From Actinoplanes octamycinicus (GTDB lineage: Bacteria > Actinomycetota > Actinomycetes > Mycobacteriales > Micromonosporaceae): DNA of 64,000 nucleotides. The translations under genes and the position numbers were made by a program. Of this stretch, positions 42,941 to 52,000 are shown piece after piece. The first letter of the stretch is position 1; every line of letters begins with the position of its first letter. Under the pieces are notes generated by a model, which worked only from the letters and a program-made list of their open reading frames with translations, was not told the origin of the DNA and searched no databases. The stretch covers positions 8,227,501-8,291,500 of the forward strand of contig NZ_JACHNB010000001.1 of NCBI RefSeq assembly GCF_014205225.1, written 5' to 3'.

Positions 42941-43829
42941 CTTGAACCTGCTGACTGTCCTGGACGCTCTGCTGGAGGAGGGCAGCGTCACCGGCGCAGC
43001 ACAGCGGCTGCGGCTGTCCGCACCGGCGATCAGCCGCAGCCTCGGCCGATTGCGCCGACTCACCGGCGACGACATCCTGGTCCGCACCGGGCGGACGATG
43101 ACCCCGACGCCGTACGCGATCGCCGTTCGCGAGCAGCTCGGTGACCTCCTGCGGCAGAGCCGGGAGATCCTCACGCCCCGCGGTGAGCTGGACCTGGCCG
43201 CGCTCGACCGGGTCTTCACCCTCCAATGCCACGACACGCTGGCCACCGCGCTCGCTCCGGCGCTGCTGGCCGACGTCGCGACCCGGGCACCGGGCGTGCG
43301 GGTGCGGTTCCTCGCCGAGGCCGCGGTCGACACCGACGAGCTCCGGCACGGCCGGGTGGATCTGGAGATCGGCGCCACGATCCCGGCAGCCGCCGAGATC
43401 CGGCACGAGACCGTGGGCCACGACCGGTTCGTGGTCATCCTGCGCCGCGATCATCCGTACGCCGATCGGCTCGATCTGCCCGCGTACGCTGCCCGGCAGC
43501 ACGTGCTCATCTCCCGCCGCGGCCGGCTCACCGACCCGGTCGACGCGATCCTGGAGTCGCACGGTCTGCACCGGCAGGTTCTGGCCTCGGTCGGCACCGC
43601 CGCCGCGGCGGCACACCTGCTCGCGCACAGCGACGTCGTGCTGACCGCGCCGGAACTCACCTGGCGGCCCCTGGTCCGCACCTTCGCCTTGACCGCCGTC
43701 CCCCTGCCGATCCCCTTGCCGCCGCTCCCGGTCGTGACGTGCTGGCACCAGCGCTACGACAGCGACCCGGCCCACCTCTGGTTACGCGACCGGGTTCGCG
43801 CCGCCGTCGCCACCGTCCTCACCGACTGA
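42930..43829 (+). CDS. LysR-family transcriptional regulator
   Basis: A 299-residue LysR protein from ATG 42930. HTH: LNLLTVLDALLEEGSVTGAA, QRLRLSAPAISRSLGRLRRL, then GDDILVRTGRTMTPTPYA. The effector-binding domain (LQCHDTLATALAPALLADVA, GVRVRFLAEAAVDTDELRHG, RVDLEIGATIP) is complete. Gene order (divergent from SDR/phosphatase) suggests that it controls them in response to a small molecule. ORFs extending upstream to 42117 are antisense artefacts. Confidence 0.93.
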   Translation: MQLDLNLLTVLDALLEEGSVTGAAQRLRLSAPAISRSLGRLRRLTGDDILVRTGRTMTPTPYAIAVREQLGDLLRQSREILTPRGELDLAALDRVFTLQCHDTLATALAPALLADVATRAPGVRVRFLAEAAVDTDELRHGRVDLEIGATIPAAAEIRHETVGHDRFVVILRRDHPYADRLDLPAYAARQHVLISRRGRLTDPVDAILESHGLHRQVLASVGTAAAAAHLLAHSDVVLTAPELTWRPLVRTFALTAVPLPIPLPPLPVVTCWHQRYDSDPAHLWLRDRVRAAVATVLTD

Positions 43830-43917
43830 AGATCACCTGCTGCGCATACAACGACCGGCCGACGGGTACGCACGGCTGGCGTTCCGGCGGTGTGCCGGTG
43901 CGGAAGGAGACCCCGCC

Positions 43918-44076
43918 ATGCGTACGCTGCTTGTCACCCTGGGTGTTGTCGCTGTTGTGCTGATCGTGCTGGGCCTGCTCTTGAAGGCCCTGAAGTGGCT
44001 GCTGATCCTCGGCGTCGTGGCGCTGCTCGCCTCGATCGTCCTGGGCGTGGTGAAGGGCCGGCGCGCATTGCGCTGA
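43918..44076 (+). CDS. Small two-helix membrane protein
   Basis: A 52-residue protein, ATG 43918 with AAGGAG about 9 bases upstream. It is almost entirely hydrophobic: MRTLLVTLGVVAVVLIVLG, LLLKALKWLLILGVVALLA, SIVLGVVKGRRALR. Two membrane helices with a LKALKW turn and a basic tail are predicted. It resembles the short hydrophobic proteins common in actinobacteria. Function unknown. It converges with the injection-system operon, sharing the hairpin at 44099-44119. Confidence 0.75.
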   Translation: MRTLLVTLGVVAVVLIVLGLLLKALKWLLILGVVALLASIVLGVVKGRRALR

Positions 44077-44098
44077 CCCGGCCTCCGGCGAGGCGGCC

Positions 44099-44119
44099 AC
44101 GGCCGATGTCATCGGCCGT
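44099..44119. terminator. Bidirectional hairpin terminator
   Basis: ACGGCCGAT (44099-44107) pairs perfectly with ATCGGCCGT (44111-44119) around GTC. It lies between convergent genes (stop at 44076 on +, stop at 44176 on -), so it can end both the small membrane protein transcript and the long injection-system transcript. Confidence 0.8.
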
Positions 44120-44175
44120 CCCCTCCCAGAACGATGATCCCCGGCCGTAGGCATCCCACGAGGTCGGCTCGACGA

Positions 44176-45219
44176 TCACGGGCCGGAGGCGTTGTCCAGC
44201 ACCGAGACGTCGACCCGGCGCTGCTCGCGGCTCTCCACAGCATCCTCCGTGCCGGCCGTGTACTCGCCTTCGGCCCGGGTGTGGAACTGCACCCGATTAC
44301 CGGCGAATACCTCCAGGATCCGCCGGACCGCGGCCATCCGCTCGGCGGAGAGCCGCAGGTTCAGCGCCGTGTCGCCGGTGGTGCTGGCCCGGCCGATGAG
44401 GACGACAGGGGTGCGGCCGTCGCGGACCCGGGCCTGGGTCGGCTCGGGCAGCGACTGGAACCACGCAATCAGCCGGTCCTGCTCGGCGAGGCTCACCGCG
44501 TCCTGCCGGGGCCTCTCGAAGTAGGTGCGGTGTCCTCGCTCGCGCACCGCGGGGTGGGCGGGCGTCCGCACCGCCAGCCGGAACTGCCTGATCCAGGACC
44601 GTCCGCCGATGCCCTCGTTGATCACGTAACCCACACCACCGCTGCGCCCGTGACTGGTCGTGGTGGTGATCCGGACGTTCAACTGCACCCAGTCGGCGCC
44701 CGTCAGCGGCTCTACTGACTCGACGTACAGCTGCGTCGTCAGGTCCAGGCCTTCGTCACGGACGAGTCCGGCGTCGATCTGGAGCGTCCCGTCCGGAGCC
44801 ACAGTGATCGGGAAGTCGGCGAAGAAGTCCTTCGCGTAGCTCAAGTCGTCGAACGGCGGACTGTTGTCAATGTCCACGACGGCATGCACCCGGACCTGAA
44901 GCACGCCACTGGTCCCGGACGCCACGGTGATGGCGGCCGTCTGGGCTGTTGCTCCGAACACCGTGGTCGCCGCAGCCCGGCCGCCGACCCAGTAGGTGGC
45001 GCTGAGTGACAGGTCGACCTGGGAGTCGTCGTCGGCAAGGGCAACCCGGGCGCCCATCCCGGTGTCCGGCGTCCGGACCACGAGCCGCTGGACCGCGGTG
45101 TTGCCGAGCCGCTTCTGGAGTGTCAGGAGGCGGTGAGCAGGGGCGTGCGCCCGGATGGGCAAGGCGGTGCGGCGGGCCGGGACGACAGACTGCTCCGGGG
45201 TGCGGTCGAAGGCGGGCAT
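44176..45219 (-). CDS. OmpA-like domain protein of the injection-system cluster
   Basis: A 347-residue protein without a signal peptide. Near its N-terminus LLTLQKRLGNTAVQRLV (31-47) matches the motif in the DUF4157 protein of the same cluster. The middle (about 55-220) is beta-rich. The C-terminal domain (LIAWFQSLPEPTQARVRDGR, TPVVLIGRASTTGDTALNLR, LSAERMAAVRRILEVF) is OmpA/MotB-like and would normally bind peptidoglycan. It is the last gene of the operon. It may anchor or dock the device at the wall, or be a cargo carrying a loading motif; the sequence does not decide. Confidence 0.75.
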   Translation of the reverse strand: MPAFDRTPEQSVVPARRTALPIRAHAPAHRLLTLQKRLGNTAVQRLVVRTPDTGMGARVALADDDSQVDLSLSATYWVGGRAAATTVFGATAQTAAITVASGTSGVLQVRVHAVVDIDNSPPFDDLSYAKDFFADFPITVAPDGTLQIDAGLVRDEGLDLTTQLYVESVEPLTGADWVQLNVRITTTTSHGRSGGVGYVINEGIGGRSWIRQFRLAVRTPAHPAVRERGHRTYFERPRQDAVSLAEQDRLIAWFQSLPEPTQARVRDGRTPVVLIGRASTTGDTALNLRLSAERMAAVRRILEVFAGNRVQFHTRAEGEYTAGTEDAVESREQRRVDVSVLDNASGP

Positions 45220-45222
45220 CGG

Positions 45223-45564
45223 TCACTCCAGGACCGGGACGTCGATGAGGTAGAAGCCGGATCGTACGGTCTGGAAGGTCGTGATGGTCCGGTCCTCGGT
45301 GTAGAGCTGCTTGCGGCACGGGGCGGGATAGTCGGCGCGGGCGGCGGTCAGCTGTTTCGCGGTCAGCCGGGTCATCCCGGGGGCGTTCGCCAGGCGCTTC
45401 AGGACGTCGGCCGGCTGGTCGACGCGGATCAGCGCCTCCTCGCCGCCGTCGCGGACCAGCACGAACCGGAAGTCGACGCCGTCCAGGGCGTCCGGGACGG
45501 TGAGCGTGGCGTCCCCGCCGGCCGGCTGCACCGCGGTCCGGATGCGGAAGTGTGCGACGGCCAT
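45223..45564 (-). CDS. Uncharacterised injection-system-associated protein
   Basis: A 113-residue protein from ATG 45564 with GGAGG 8 bases upstream. It has a beta-rich front (AVAHFRIRTAVQPAGGDATL, GVDFRFVLVRDGGEEALIRV) and a helical middle (DVLKRLANAPGMTRLTAKQL). No family is recognised. It lies 3 bases before the OmpA-like start and 12 after the fibre-like gene, so it is part of the operon; a chaperone or adaptor for the fibre is one guess. Confidence 0.65.
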   Translation of the reverse strand: MAVAHFRIRTAVQPAGGDATLTVPDALDGVDFRFVLVRDGGEEALIRVDQPADVLKRLANAPGMTRLTAKQLTAARADYPAPCRKQLYTEDRTITTFQTVRSGFYLIDVPVLE

Positions 45565-45576
45565 GGTGACCACCTC

Positions 45577-47274
45577 CTACTGGATGTTGACGAAGACCGC
45601 GATGTAGCCGGTGCCCTCGGCGAGCGGTTCCAGCGCCTTGCCGATGATCGTGCCGAGCTTCGGCTCGGTCGCCTTCTTGGCGTGCCCCGGGTTCGCCGAC
45701 GAGGTGAGCAGGTCACCAACCCGGATGGGCGCTTCGGTGGCGTCCGCCCGGCAGTGCGCGTAACAGCCGAGGGTGACGACGTGCAGCCGCCCGCCCGGCG
45801 CCACGAACGTCGGATCGTCCGGCTCGGTGCGCTGGTCCGGCTCGCCGGGCGCCGGCAGCACTTCGCCGTCCATGATGCCGATGACCAGCGGATCGTCGGC
45901 GGTATCGGCTGGCAGCACCTCGTTCACCGGGATCCGATTGAGTGTTCCGCTGAACGAGGTGCTGCCGGTGCCGGCCAGTTTGACCACGTCACCGGTTCGC
46001 AGGCGGCCCGGGCTCGCGTTGACGAAGAGATCCGTCACGTAGCCGGGCTTGCCACCGTTGAAGGAGATGGCGCCGTTGACGATCAGGGCGAAGGCGCCGT
46101 TCGGCGCCCCGAAGTACCCGCCGTGCGCCCGGGTCGAGTTGGACAGGCCCATGACCGCGCTGCGTTCGGCAGGCATCGCGATGCCACCGGTCCCGGCGAC
46201 GATTCCCTGGATCGCGTTCTGAGCCGGCTGCCCGGCATTCAGGTTCATCTGGACCTGCAGGCCCGCAAGTCCCCTCGCGGTCGAGACCGTGACGTCCATC
46301 GTGTCGCCGTCGACGGAGAGCGCACCCAGCACCCGCACCGGGCCCGACACCTGACCGCCGGTGATCGGCAGGGCGCCGACCTGATCGGCGGTCGTCGCGT
46401 GCGGGTTGTTCCCGTCGGTGGAGTGGGTTTCACCGACGATGATCGCGTTGTTGCCGTCGTCAGTGACCACGGAGATCGTGTTCGCCCCGGCGAGGCTGAT
46501 GTCGCCGCCCGGGTTGCTCACTCCGCCGACCGAGGTCAGCGCGCCCAGCTGGGCGGCGGTCGTGCCGTGCGGGTTGGCGGTGTTCGCCACGTGCTGGTCG
46601 AGGCGGGTGCCGTCGGCGGACACGTCGCGGCCGTCGACAGTGCCGCTCACCTGCAGATTTCCCTGCAGGTCGGCCCGCCCGGCCGCGCCCAGCCGCAGCC
46701 GCACCCACTGGCTCGGCGCCACCTGCGGGTCGGTCAGCGCCAGGTCGTGCACCTCCAGGTCGCCGCCGACCACCCCGGCCGCCCGGCGGCGGTTCGGCCC
46801 GTCGCCGTCGTCGACGCCGCTGATCGTCCCGTCGTTCGCCACCGTGGCGCGGCCCAGGATCAGCGTGAGACTGGGGTCGTCGGGCGGGTCGGGGCTGACG
46901 TCGACGACCGGCAGCTCGGTCCATCGGGTGTTCCCGGTGACTCCGGTCTCGCTCGTGGAATCGGTCTGCTGCTCGTCGTACGCCAACGTGACGAACAGGG
47001 TCTGACCGCCGGACCCGGACAGGTCCGCGGTCTGGGCGTTGTGCGGCAGCACCAGCTCGCGGCCGTTGCCGTCGACGGCGGCGCCGGCGGTGACGGTGAC
47101 CCGGGAGCCGCCGGCGACGGTGGTCAGCGTGAGCCCTTCGGCGATCCCCCAGGTGTGCTGCAGCCGCTGGTGGCGCCGCCGCTGTTCGAGGTGATACTCC
47201 TGCTCGGCGGTGAAATCAGTTTCGCGCAGGAACTGGTGGTCGAAGTAATGGACGCGTTTGATCTCGTCCGCCAC
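45577..47274 (-). CDS. Tail-fibre/receptor-binding-like protein
   Basis: A 565-residue protein. The N-terminus (VHYFDHQFLRETDFTAEQEY, HLEQRRRHQRLQHTWGIAEG) is the usual opening of baseplate-attached proteins in contractile injection clusters. The middle has collar-like repeats, HVANTANPHGTTAAQLGAL and GNNPHATTADQVGALPITGG, as in phage fibres. The C-terminal part (GLSNSTRAHGGYFGAPNGAF, GRLHVVTLGCYAHCRADATE) is beta-rich, like a peptidase-G2 or fibre head. It would contact the target or fix the device. It is followed by the small protein and the OmpA-like gene. Confidence 0.75.
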   Translation of the reverse strand: MADEIKRVHYFDHQFLRETDFTAEQEYHLEQRRRHQRLQHTWGIAEGLTLTTVAGGSRVTVTAGAAVDGNGRELVLPHNAQTADLSGSGGQTLFVTLAYDEQQTDSTSETGVTGNTRWTELPVVDVSPDPPDDPSLTLILGRATVANDGTISGVDDGDGPNRRRAAGVVGGDLEVHDLALTDPQVAPSQWVRLRLGAAGRADLQGNLQVSGTVDGRDVSADGTRLDQHVANTANPHGTTAAQLGALTSVGGVSNPGGDISLAGANTISVVTDDGNNAIIVGETHSTDGNNPHATTADQVGALPITGGQVSGPVRVLGALSVDGDTMDVTVSTARGLAGLQVQMNLNAGQPAQNAIQGIVAGTGGIAMPAERSAVMGLSNSTRAHGGYFGAPNGAFALIVNGAISFNGGKPGYVTDLFVNASPGRLRTGDVVKLAGTGSTSFSGTLNRIPVNEVLPADTADDPLVIGIMDGEVLPAPGEPDQRTEPDDPTFVAPGGRLHVVTLGCYAHCRADATEAPIRVGDLLTSSANPGHAKKATEPKLGTIIGKALEPLAEGTGYIAVFVNIQ

Positions 47275-47291
47275 GGGCTTCCTCCGATCGG

Positions 47292-47972
47292 TCAGTGCGG
47301 GCCCAGCAGGGTGTCGACGCCGACCGTGGAGTGCACCCCGATCCGCAGTGCCGGCGTCTGCACCGCGAGGGCGTACTGCGTGTGTGCGGGTTTCTCTTGG
47401 TCGAGCAGGTAGGTGACGACCTGCCGGTGCCGGGCGAGCTCGGCCGGGTCGGTGCCGGGCAGCCGGATCAGCACCCGGAAGAAGTGCGGGGCCCCGCCGC
47501 CGAGCAGCGTGTCCACCCCGACCCTGGAGTGCACGCCGAGCTGGAACGGGGTGTCCAGCTCGTCGACGGTCACTCCGAGCCGGGTGTACACCCGCAGGTA
47601 CTCCTCCAGCCCGGCCTTGGTGCCGCGCCGGTGGTAGAGCGACACGGCCCGCGCGACGAAGTCGCGTTGCCGCAGCTCGTCCAGGTCGCCGCGGAGGCTT
47701 ATCGCGACCCAGCCGGCCAGCCAGTCGAGGAACTCGGCGGGTGCCCGTTCGGCGTCCGGCAGCTCCGGGCCGGGATCGAAGTAGCGGTGCACGCCGGCCA
47801 GCCGGACCTGCCCGGTGACCGGGTCGGCGATGCCGTCCAGGATCTCCTCGATCCCCGGCGCGTCCGGGTCGCCGAGCCCTGTCAGCATCTGCTCGAAGGC
47901 GAGCAGGAACCGGCCCAGCAACGGCGATCCGTCCTGGAAGGTGGCCGGCAGGTAGTCGAGGTAGCCGCTCAT
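47292..47972 (-). CDS. Baseplate protein gpI-like (P2 tail protein I family)
   Basis: A 226-residue protein whose ATG overlaps the upstream stop (ATGA). MSGYLDYLPATFQ, PLLGRFLLAFEQMLTGLGD, ADPVTGQVRLAGVHRYFDPG, then VSLYHRRGTKAGLEEYLRVY is the tail-protein-I pattern that joins wedge to fibre. Unusually GVHSRVGVDTLLG (146-158) recurs as GVHSTVGVDTLLG (212-224) at the C-terminus, flanking a small beta domain. It is followed 17 bases later by the fibre-like gene, in keeping with its docking role. Confidence 0.85.
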   Translation of the reverse strand: MSGYLDYLPATFQDGSPLLGRFLLAFEQMLTGLGDPDAPGIEEILDGIADPVTGQVRLAGVHRYFDPGPELPDAERAPAEFLDWLAGWVAISLRGDLDELRQRDFVARAVSLYHRRGTKAGLEEYLRVYTRLGVTVDELDTPFQLGVHSRVGVDTLLGGGAPHFFRVLIRLPGTDPAELARHRQVVTYLLDQEKPAHTQYALAVQTPALRIGVHSTVGVDTLLGPH

Positions 47973-49057
47973 GCGTCGATCACCACCTCGGCGAGCTCGC
48001 CGGGCTGCAGCCGCACGCCGGTCCCGATCTGGTGGGCCGGATCGGTGGTCACCTCCGCGGTGACCTGCGGCGCGCCCGGCCCGAGCGCCTCCCGGACCGC
48101 CGCCCGGATCGTCGCCGCGGTGACCGTCCGGGCCGCGTCGTGCAGCGGATGGAAGATCTCCCGGGTGCGCAGCCGGGCCACCCGCCGCCCCGCCTCGTCG
48201 AGCGCGGGCTGCGCCCGCAGCACCACGCTGACCTCGACGAACGTCGTCCCGATCACGATCCGCGCCGGGTCCGCGGCGGGTTGCGGCAGCTGGTGCGGCC
48301 CGAGGACGAGCCGGTCCGGGCCACCGATCAGGAACACTTCGGGTACGTGGTCGACCCCGGCCGTGCGCTCGAGCACCTGGTACAGCTCCGAGACGTGCAC
48401 GTCCCGCCCGAACGGCCAGTTCAGCGGGTCGAGGAAGCCGGTCAGCCGCTCGACGACCCGGGTCCGCAGCGGCTCCACCGGCGCGTCCGGCCGCCGCGCC
48501 ACCAGGATCTCCGCGCCGACCGGCACGAGGAACGGCCCGGTCACGTGCACCCGGGTGGTCAGCAGCCGCCGCCCGTCCAGGTCCGCGCGGACCGCCGCCA
48601 GCTGGTCCGGCGCGCCGGGCACGACCACCACGCTGACGTGCCCGGGCCGGTCCGCGGCCGGGTCGCCGCTCAGGTCGCGCCGCGGCACGCACCGGGTCCG
48701 GGCGATGCCCGGGGCGGCCGCCGCGGCGAGCCGCTCATAGTCACCGGCGGTGACCGCCCGGTCCTGGGCGCGCAACCCGAGCACCGTCGCCCGGACGTCC
48801 GCGTCCAGATCCGTCCCGGGCGTCCATCCGGGCCCGTTCAACAGCTTCAGGAACGTGCGTACGTGCTGGTCCGGCACCCGTCCGGTGCGGTACACCAGCA
48901 TCTCGGTCAGCCACGCGAACAGCTCGATCAGCGTGATGCCGGGATCTGACACGTTGTGGTTCGTCCACTCCGGGTCCTCGGTGCGGATCCGGGCGCGGGC
49001 CTCGTCGAGCAGCGCCGCGAACGTGCGATCGTCCAGCTCAGGGCTCGGGATCGGCAT
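47969..49057 (-). CDS. Baseplate wedge protein gpJ-like (second copy)
   Basis: A 362-residue protein. The front PIPSPELDDRTFAALLDEAR, WTNHNVSDPGITLIELFAWL, TEMLVYRTGRVPDQHVRTFL, then DRAVTAGDYERLAAAAAPGI is typical of baseplate assembly protein J (Afp11/12-type). VSELYQVLERTAGVDHVPEV ends the wedge core; the rest is strand-rich. It overlaps the larger wedge gene upstream by 20 bases in a different frame and overlaps the gpI gene by 4. The two J-type proteins would form the inner and outer wedge. Confidence 0.87.
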   Translation of the reverse strand: MPIPSPELDDRTFAALLDEARARIRTEDPEWTNHNVSDPGITLIELFAWLTEMLVYRTGRVPDQHVRTFLKLLNGPGWTPGTDLDADVRATVLGLRAQDRAVTAGDYERLAAAAAPGIARTRCVPRRDLSGDPAADRPGHVSVVVVPGAPDQLAAVRADLDGRRLLTTRVHVTGPFLVPVGAEILVARRPDAPVEPLRTRVVERLTGFLDPLNWPFGRDVHVSELYQVLERTAGVDHVPEVFLIGGPDRLVLGPHQLPQPAADPARIVIGTTFVEVSVVLRAQPALDEAGRRVARLRTREIFHPLHDAARTVTAATIRAAVREALGPGAPQVTAEVTTDPAHQIGTGVRLQPGELAEVVIDA

Positions 49058-52000
49058 CGTCGTCCCCCTCCCGCAGCACGATCCGGTGGGCTCCGCCGTA
49101 GGTGAGCAGCCGGTCGGCGCGCACCGGCCCGTCCGCCTCGTTCGTCACGCTCAGTGCTGACACGTGGTCCACGCCGGGCACCTCCTCGATCACCGCGTAC
49201 AGCTCGGAGCGGTGCGGCCGCCGCCCGAAGTCCCAGCCCGCGCCGTCCGGGCCGCCGGTCACCGGGTGCAGGAACGCCGCCAGCCGCGCCAGCACGCCGG
49301 CGACCAGGTCCGCACCCGCCTCGGCGGACGGCACCACCTCGGCGTCGACCCGGGTGCGCAGCCAGTCCGGGCCGGCCACGGTCAGCGTGGCGGTCGGCGT
49401 CATCCGCGCCCGCAGATGCTCGTCGACCCGCCCGAGCAATTCAAGATCGGGAACCGGTTGGGGTACGGGGTCCCGCGGCACCACGATCACCGTCACCGAA
49501 CCGGGCCCCGCCGCGATCGCGGCCACCCGGGCAACGTCGCTGGACGCCTGCCGGGCCAGGTCCTCGAAGTCGCTGACCGCCACCGCCCGGTCCCGGTGCC
49601 GCAGTGTGCGCGGTCCCCGCTCGCGGGCCGCGGCCGCAGTCTCGGCCGGCGCTCCTCCGCGGGCCGGCTCCACGTTGGTCACCGAGTCCACGTACGGCAC
49701 CGCCGTTTTGAGCTGCACGATCGTCCCGGCTGCCCGGTTCCCTCGGGCCCCGCCGCCGACCTGATAGCGGACGGCTCGTACGTTGCCCCGCCCCGGCGGG
49801 GGGATCAGGCCACGGCGCCCGTCCCCGAAGGTGACCGTCCCGCTCGCCCGATCCAGCACGTAGTGCCGATCGCTCGGCCCGGACTCGTAGAAGTCGCCCA
49901 CCCCGACCCAGTTCTCGACCGTGTCCCCCGACGGGTTCCCGGCGGACCGGATCTGGATCTGCTCGCCGGGCAGGACCGGAGTGCCGGACAGGCGGAACAC
50001 CTGGCCGGGCTCGCCGTTGCTCGACCCGAGGATCTCGTCGCGGACGGTGCGGGACTGGGTGGCCCAGGTCGTGCCGGTGAGCACGTGCCGGAGCCGGGGA
50101 GGCTCCGGATAGCCGCCGCTCAGCCAGCGGACCCGCAGCCAGCAGGCGCTCCGGCCGAACTCGGTGGACTCGCGCTGGTCGGCCGGCCCGAGGAAGGTGA
50201 CCAGGCCGGACCGCGTCAGCGCCCGGGTCCGGTCGCGGACACCGAGCGGCGCCCAGCCGCTGCCATTCCAGTATTCCCAGGCCAGCGTCGGGTCGGCGGC
50301 GGGCGGTGACGCCGGGGTGGCGGTGTATCGGGTTTCGGCGACGCCGAGGAACAGGGTGACCGGGCGGTTGCCGAAGGCGGGCGGGGCGAAGCCGAGATAC
50401 AGGGTCGGGCGGTCGTCGGCCGACGGCACGAAGGGCTGCACCTCTTGGCCGGCGGCCAGCGCGGCGGCGTGGTCGCGGGGAGTCTGATCGTTGTCGCTGC
50501 GTACCGCGGTGATCGGGGCGAACGGTGATACGGCGGTGTACCCGATGGTGCACGGCCCGGCAGCCGGCGGCTGATGTGTCTCGGGTACCAGGCGGTACAC
50601 CGGCCGGGTGGAACCGTCGGGTATGTATCGGGCGTCCTCGCCGTAGCCGCCGGAGGCGACCCGGGCCCGTACCCAGGCCCCGGCGACCCCGTTCACCTCG
50701 CGCGGCGCCGCATCGGCCGGCATCTGGAAAGTGACCTGCCCGGGCCGGGTGAAAGCCCAGGTCGCGTCGGCGAAGCCGGCCGGCTGCAGGACCACCGGCA
50801 GCACCTCGCCGGCCACCGCCCGGCCGGCGTTGTCCAGGACCAGCACCGCCAGGTCGTTGCGGCCGCCGGCGAGGGTGACCGGCACCTCGAACCGGCCGCC
50901 GGCCAGCGGGACGTCGGTGCGTGTTCCGGTGGCCGCGTTGTACAGCACCGCGGTTCCGGCGGCGAGTCCGCAGCTCCCGGCCACCACCAGAGGCGATTCC
51001 GCAACGATGCCCGGGGCGGGGTCCAGGGTCAGCGGGACCGGGTCGACGCCGGCCCCGGCGCGGAATACCGGCGCGAGCACCGGCGGCCGGTTCGGGACGC
51101 CGATCCGGAACAGGCTCATGCCCGGCTGCAGGCCGGTGAGCGTCCGCTGCCAACTGGTGTCGCCGGCCGGAACGGTGTCCGCAGCGGCGGGCGGGTGGAT
51201 CCGCTCGATGGTGACCACGGCGCCGGGCGGCCGCTGTCCGCCGATGGTGACGTCGGTCGTCTCGACCGATGTCACATAGGGCTCCAGGACTCGGTCGCCG
51301 GGCAGCGGCGTGCCCCGGCCCAGCTCAGCCCAGCGTTGTCCGGTCCAGTACTCCCAGGCCACGGCCAGCCCGGGGGACGGCCGGACCGGTGGCCGCGGCC
51401 AGCCGCTCTGGGGCCGGCGTGGGTTGCCGACCGGGATGTCCACGGTGACCACGGCGCCGGGAGTGCCGAACGCCGCGGAATGCGCGAGGTACACCGCGTC
51501 GTCGACGTGCGGCCGCTCGCCGAACGGCAGGAACCGGTCACCCGGGTCGGCCGGCCCGTCAGCGGTCACGGCCTGCGCCGGTAGCAGCCCGGAGCGCCGC
51601 ACCACCACGCGCCGCTGGATCTGGGTGATCCGCGGCAGCTGCCGGTCGGCGCCGTCACGCGGCAGCGGGGCCGCGAGCCGCGCCCGCAGCCAGCGCCCAC
51701 CGGTCGGCGGCGGCACCGCCGGAAGGTGGACTTCCCAAGCCCCGCCCACCGGGGCCGGCCCGGTCGTCGCGGGCACGTCAGCCCAGTCGCCGCCGTCCCA
51801 CGCCGCCCAGGTCACCCCGGCCGGCCACGGCTGGTTCCCCTCGGCCGGCCGGAACCGCAGCGTGACCGCCTCGGGCTCGCCGGCCGGGCCGGGCGGGGTG
51901 AGGCGATCCAGGAACAGGTCGTGGGTCATCGGGCGGTCGCCGGTGAAAGCCGGGAACGGCTGCCGGCCGGTGCTGTCCCGGTAGCGGTCGGCGGCCGGGT

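Noticed and set aside
45133..47412. 759-residue + strand open frame opposite the fibre-like gene, and similar long + strand frames at 34729-36291, 36372-38075 and 49164-50309
   Set aside because: They lie antisense to well-supported genes, are rich in Arg, Gly, Asp and Gln with no family motifs, and arise from high third-position GC.
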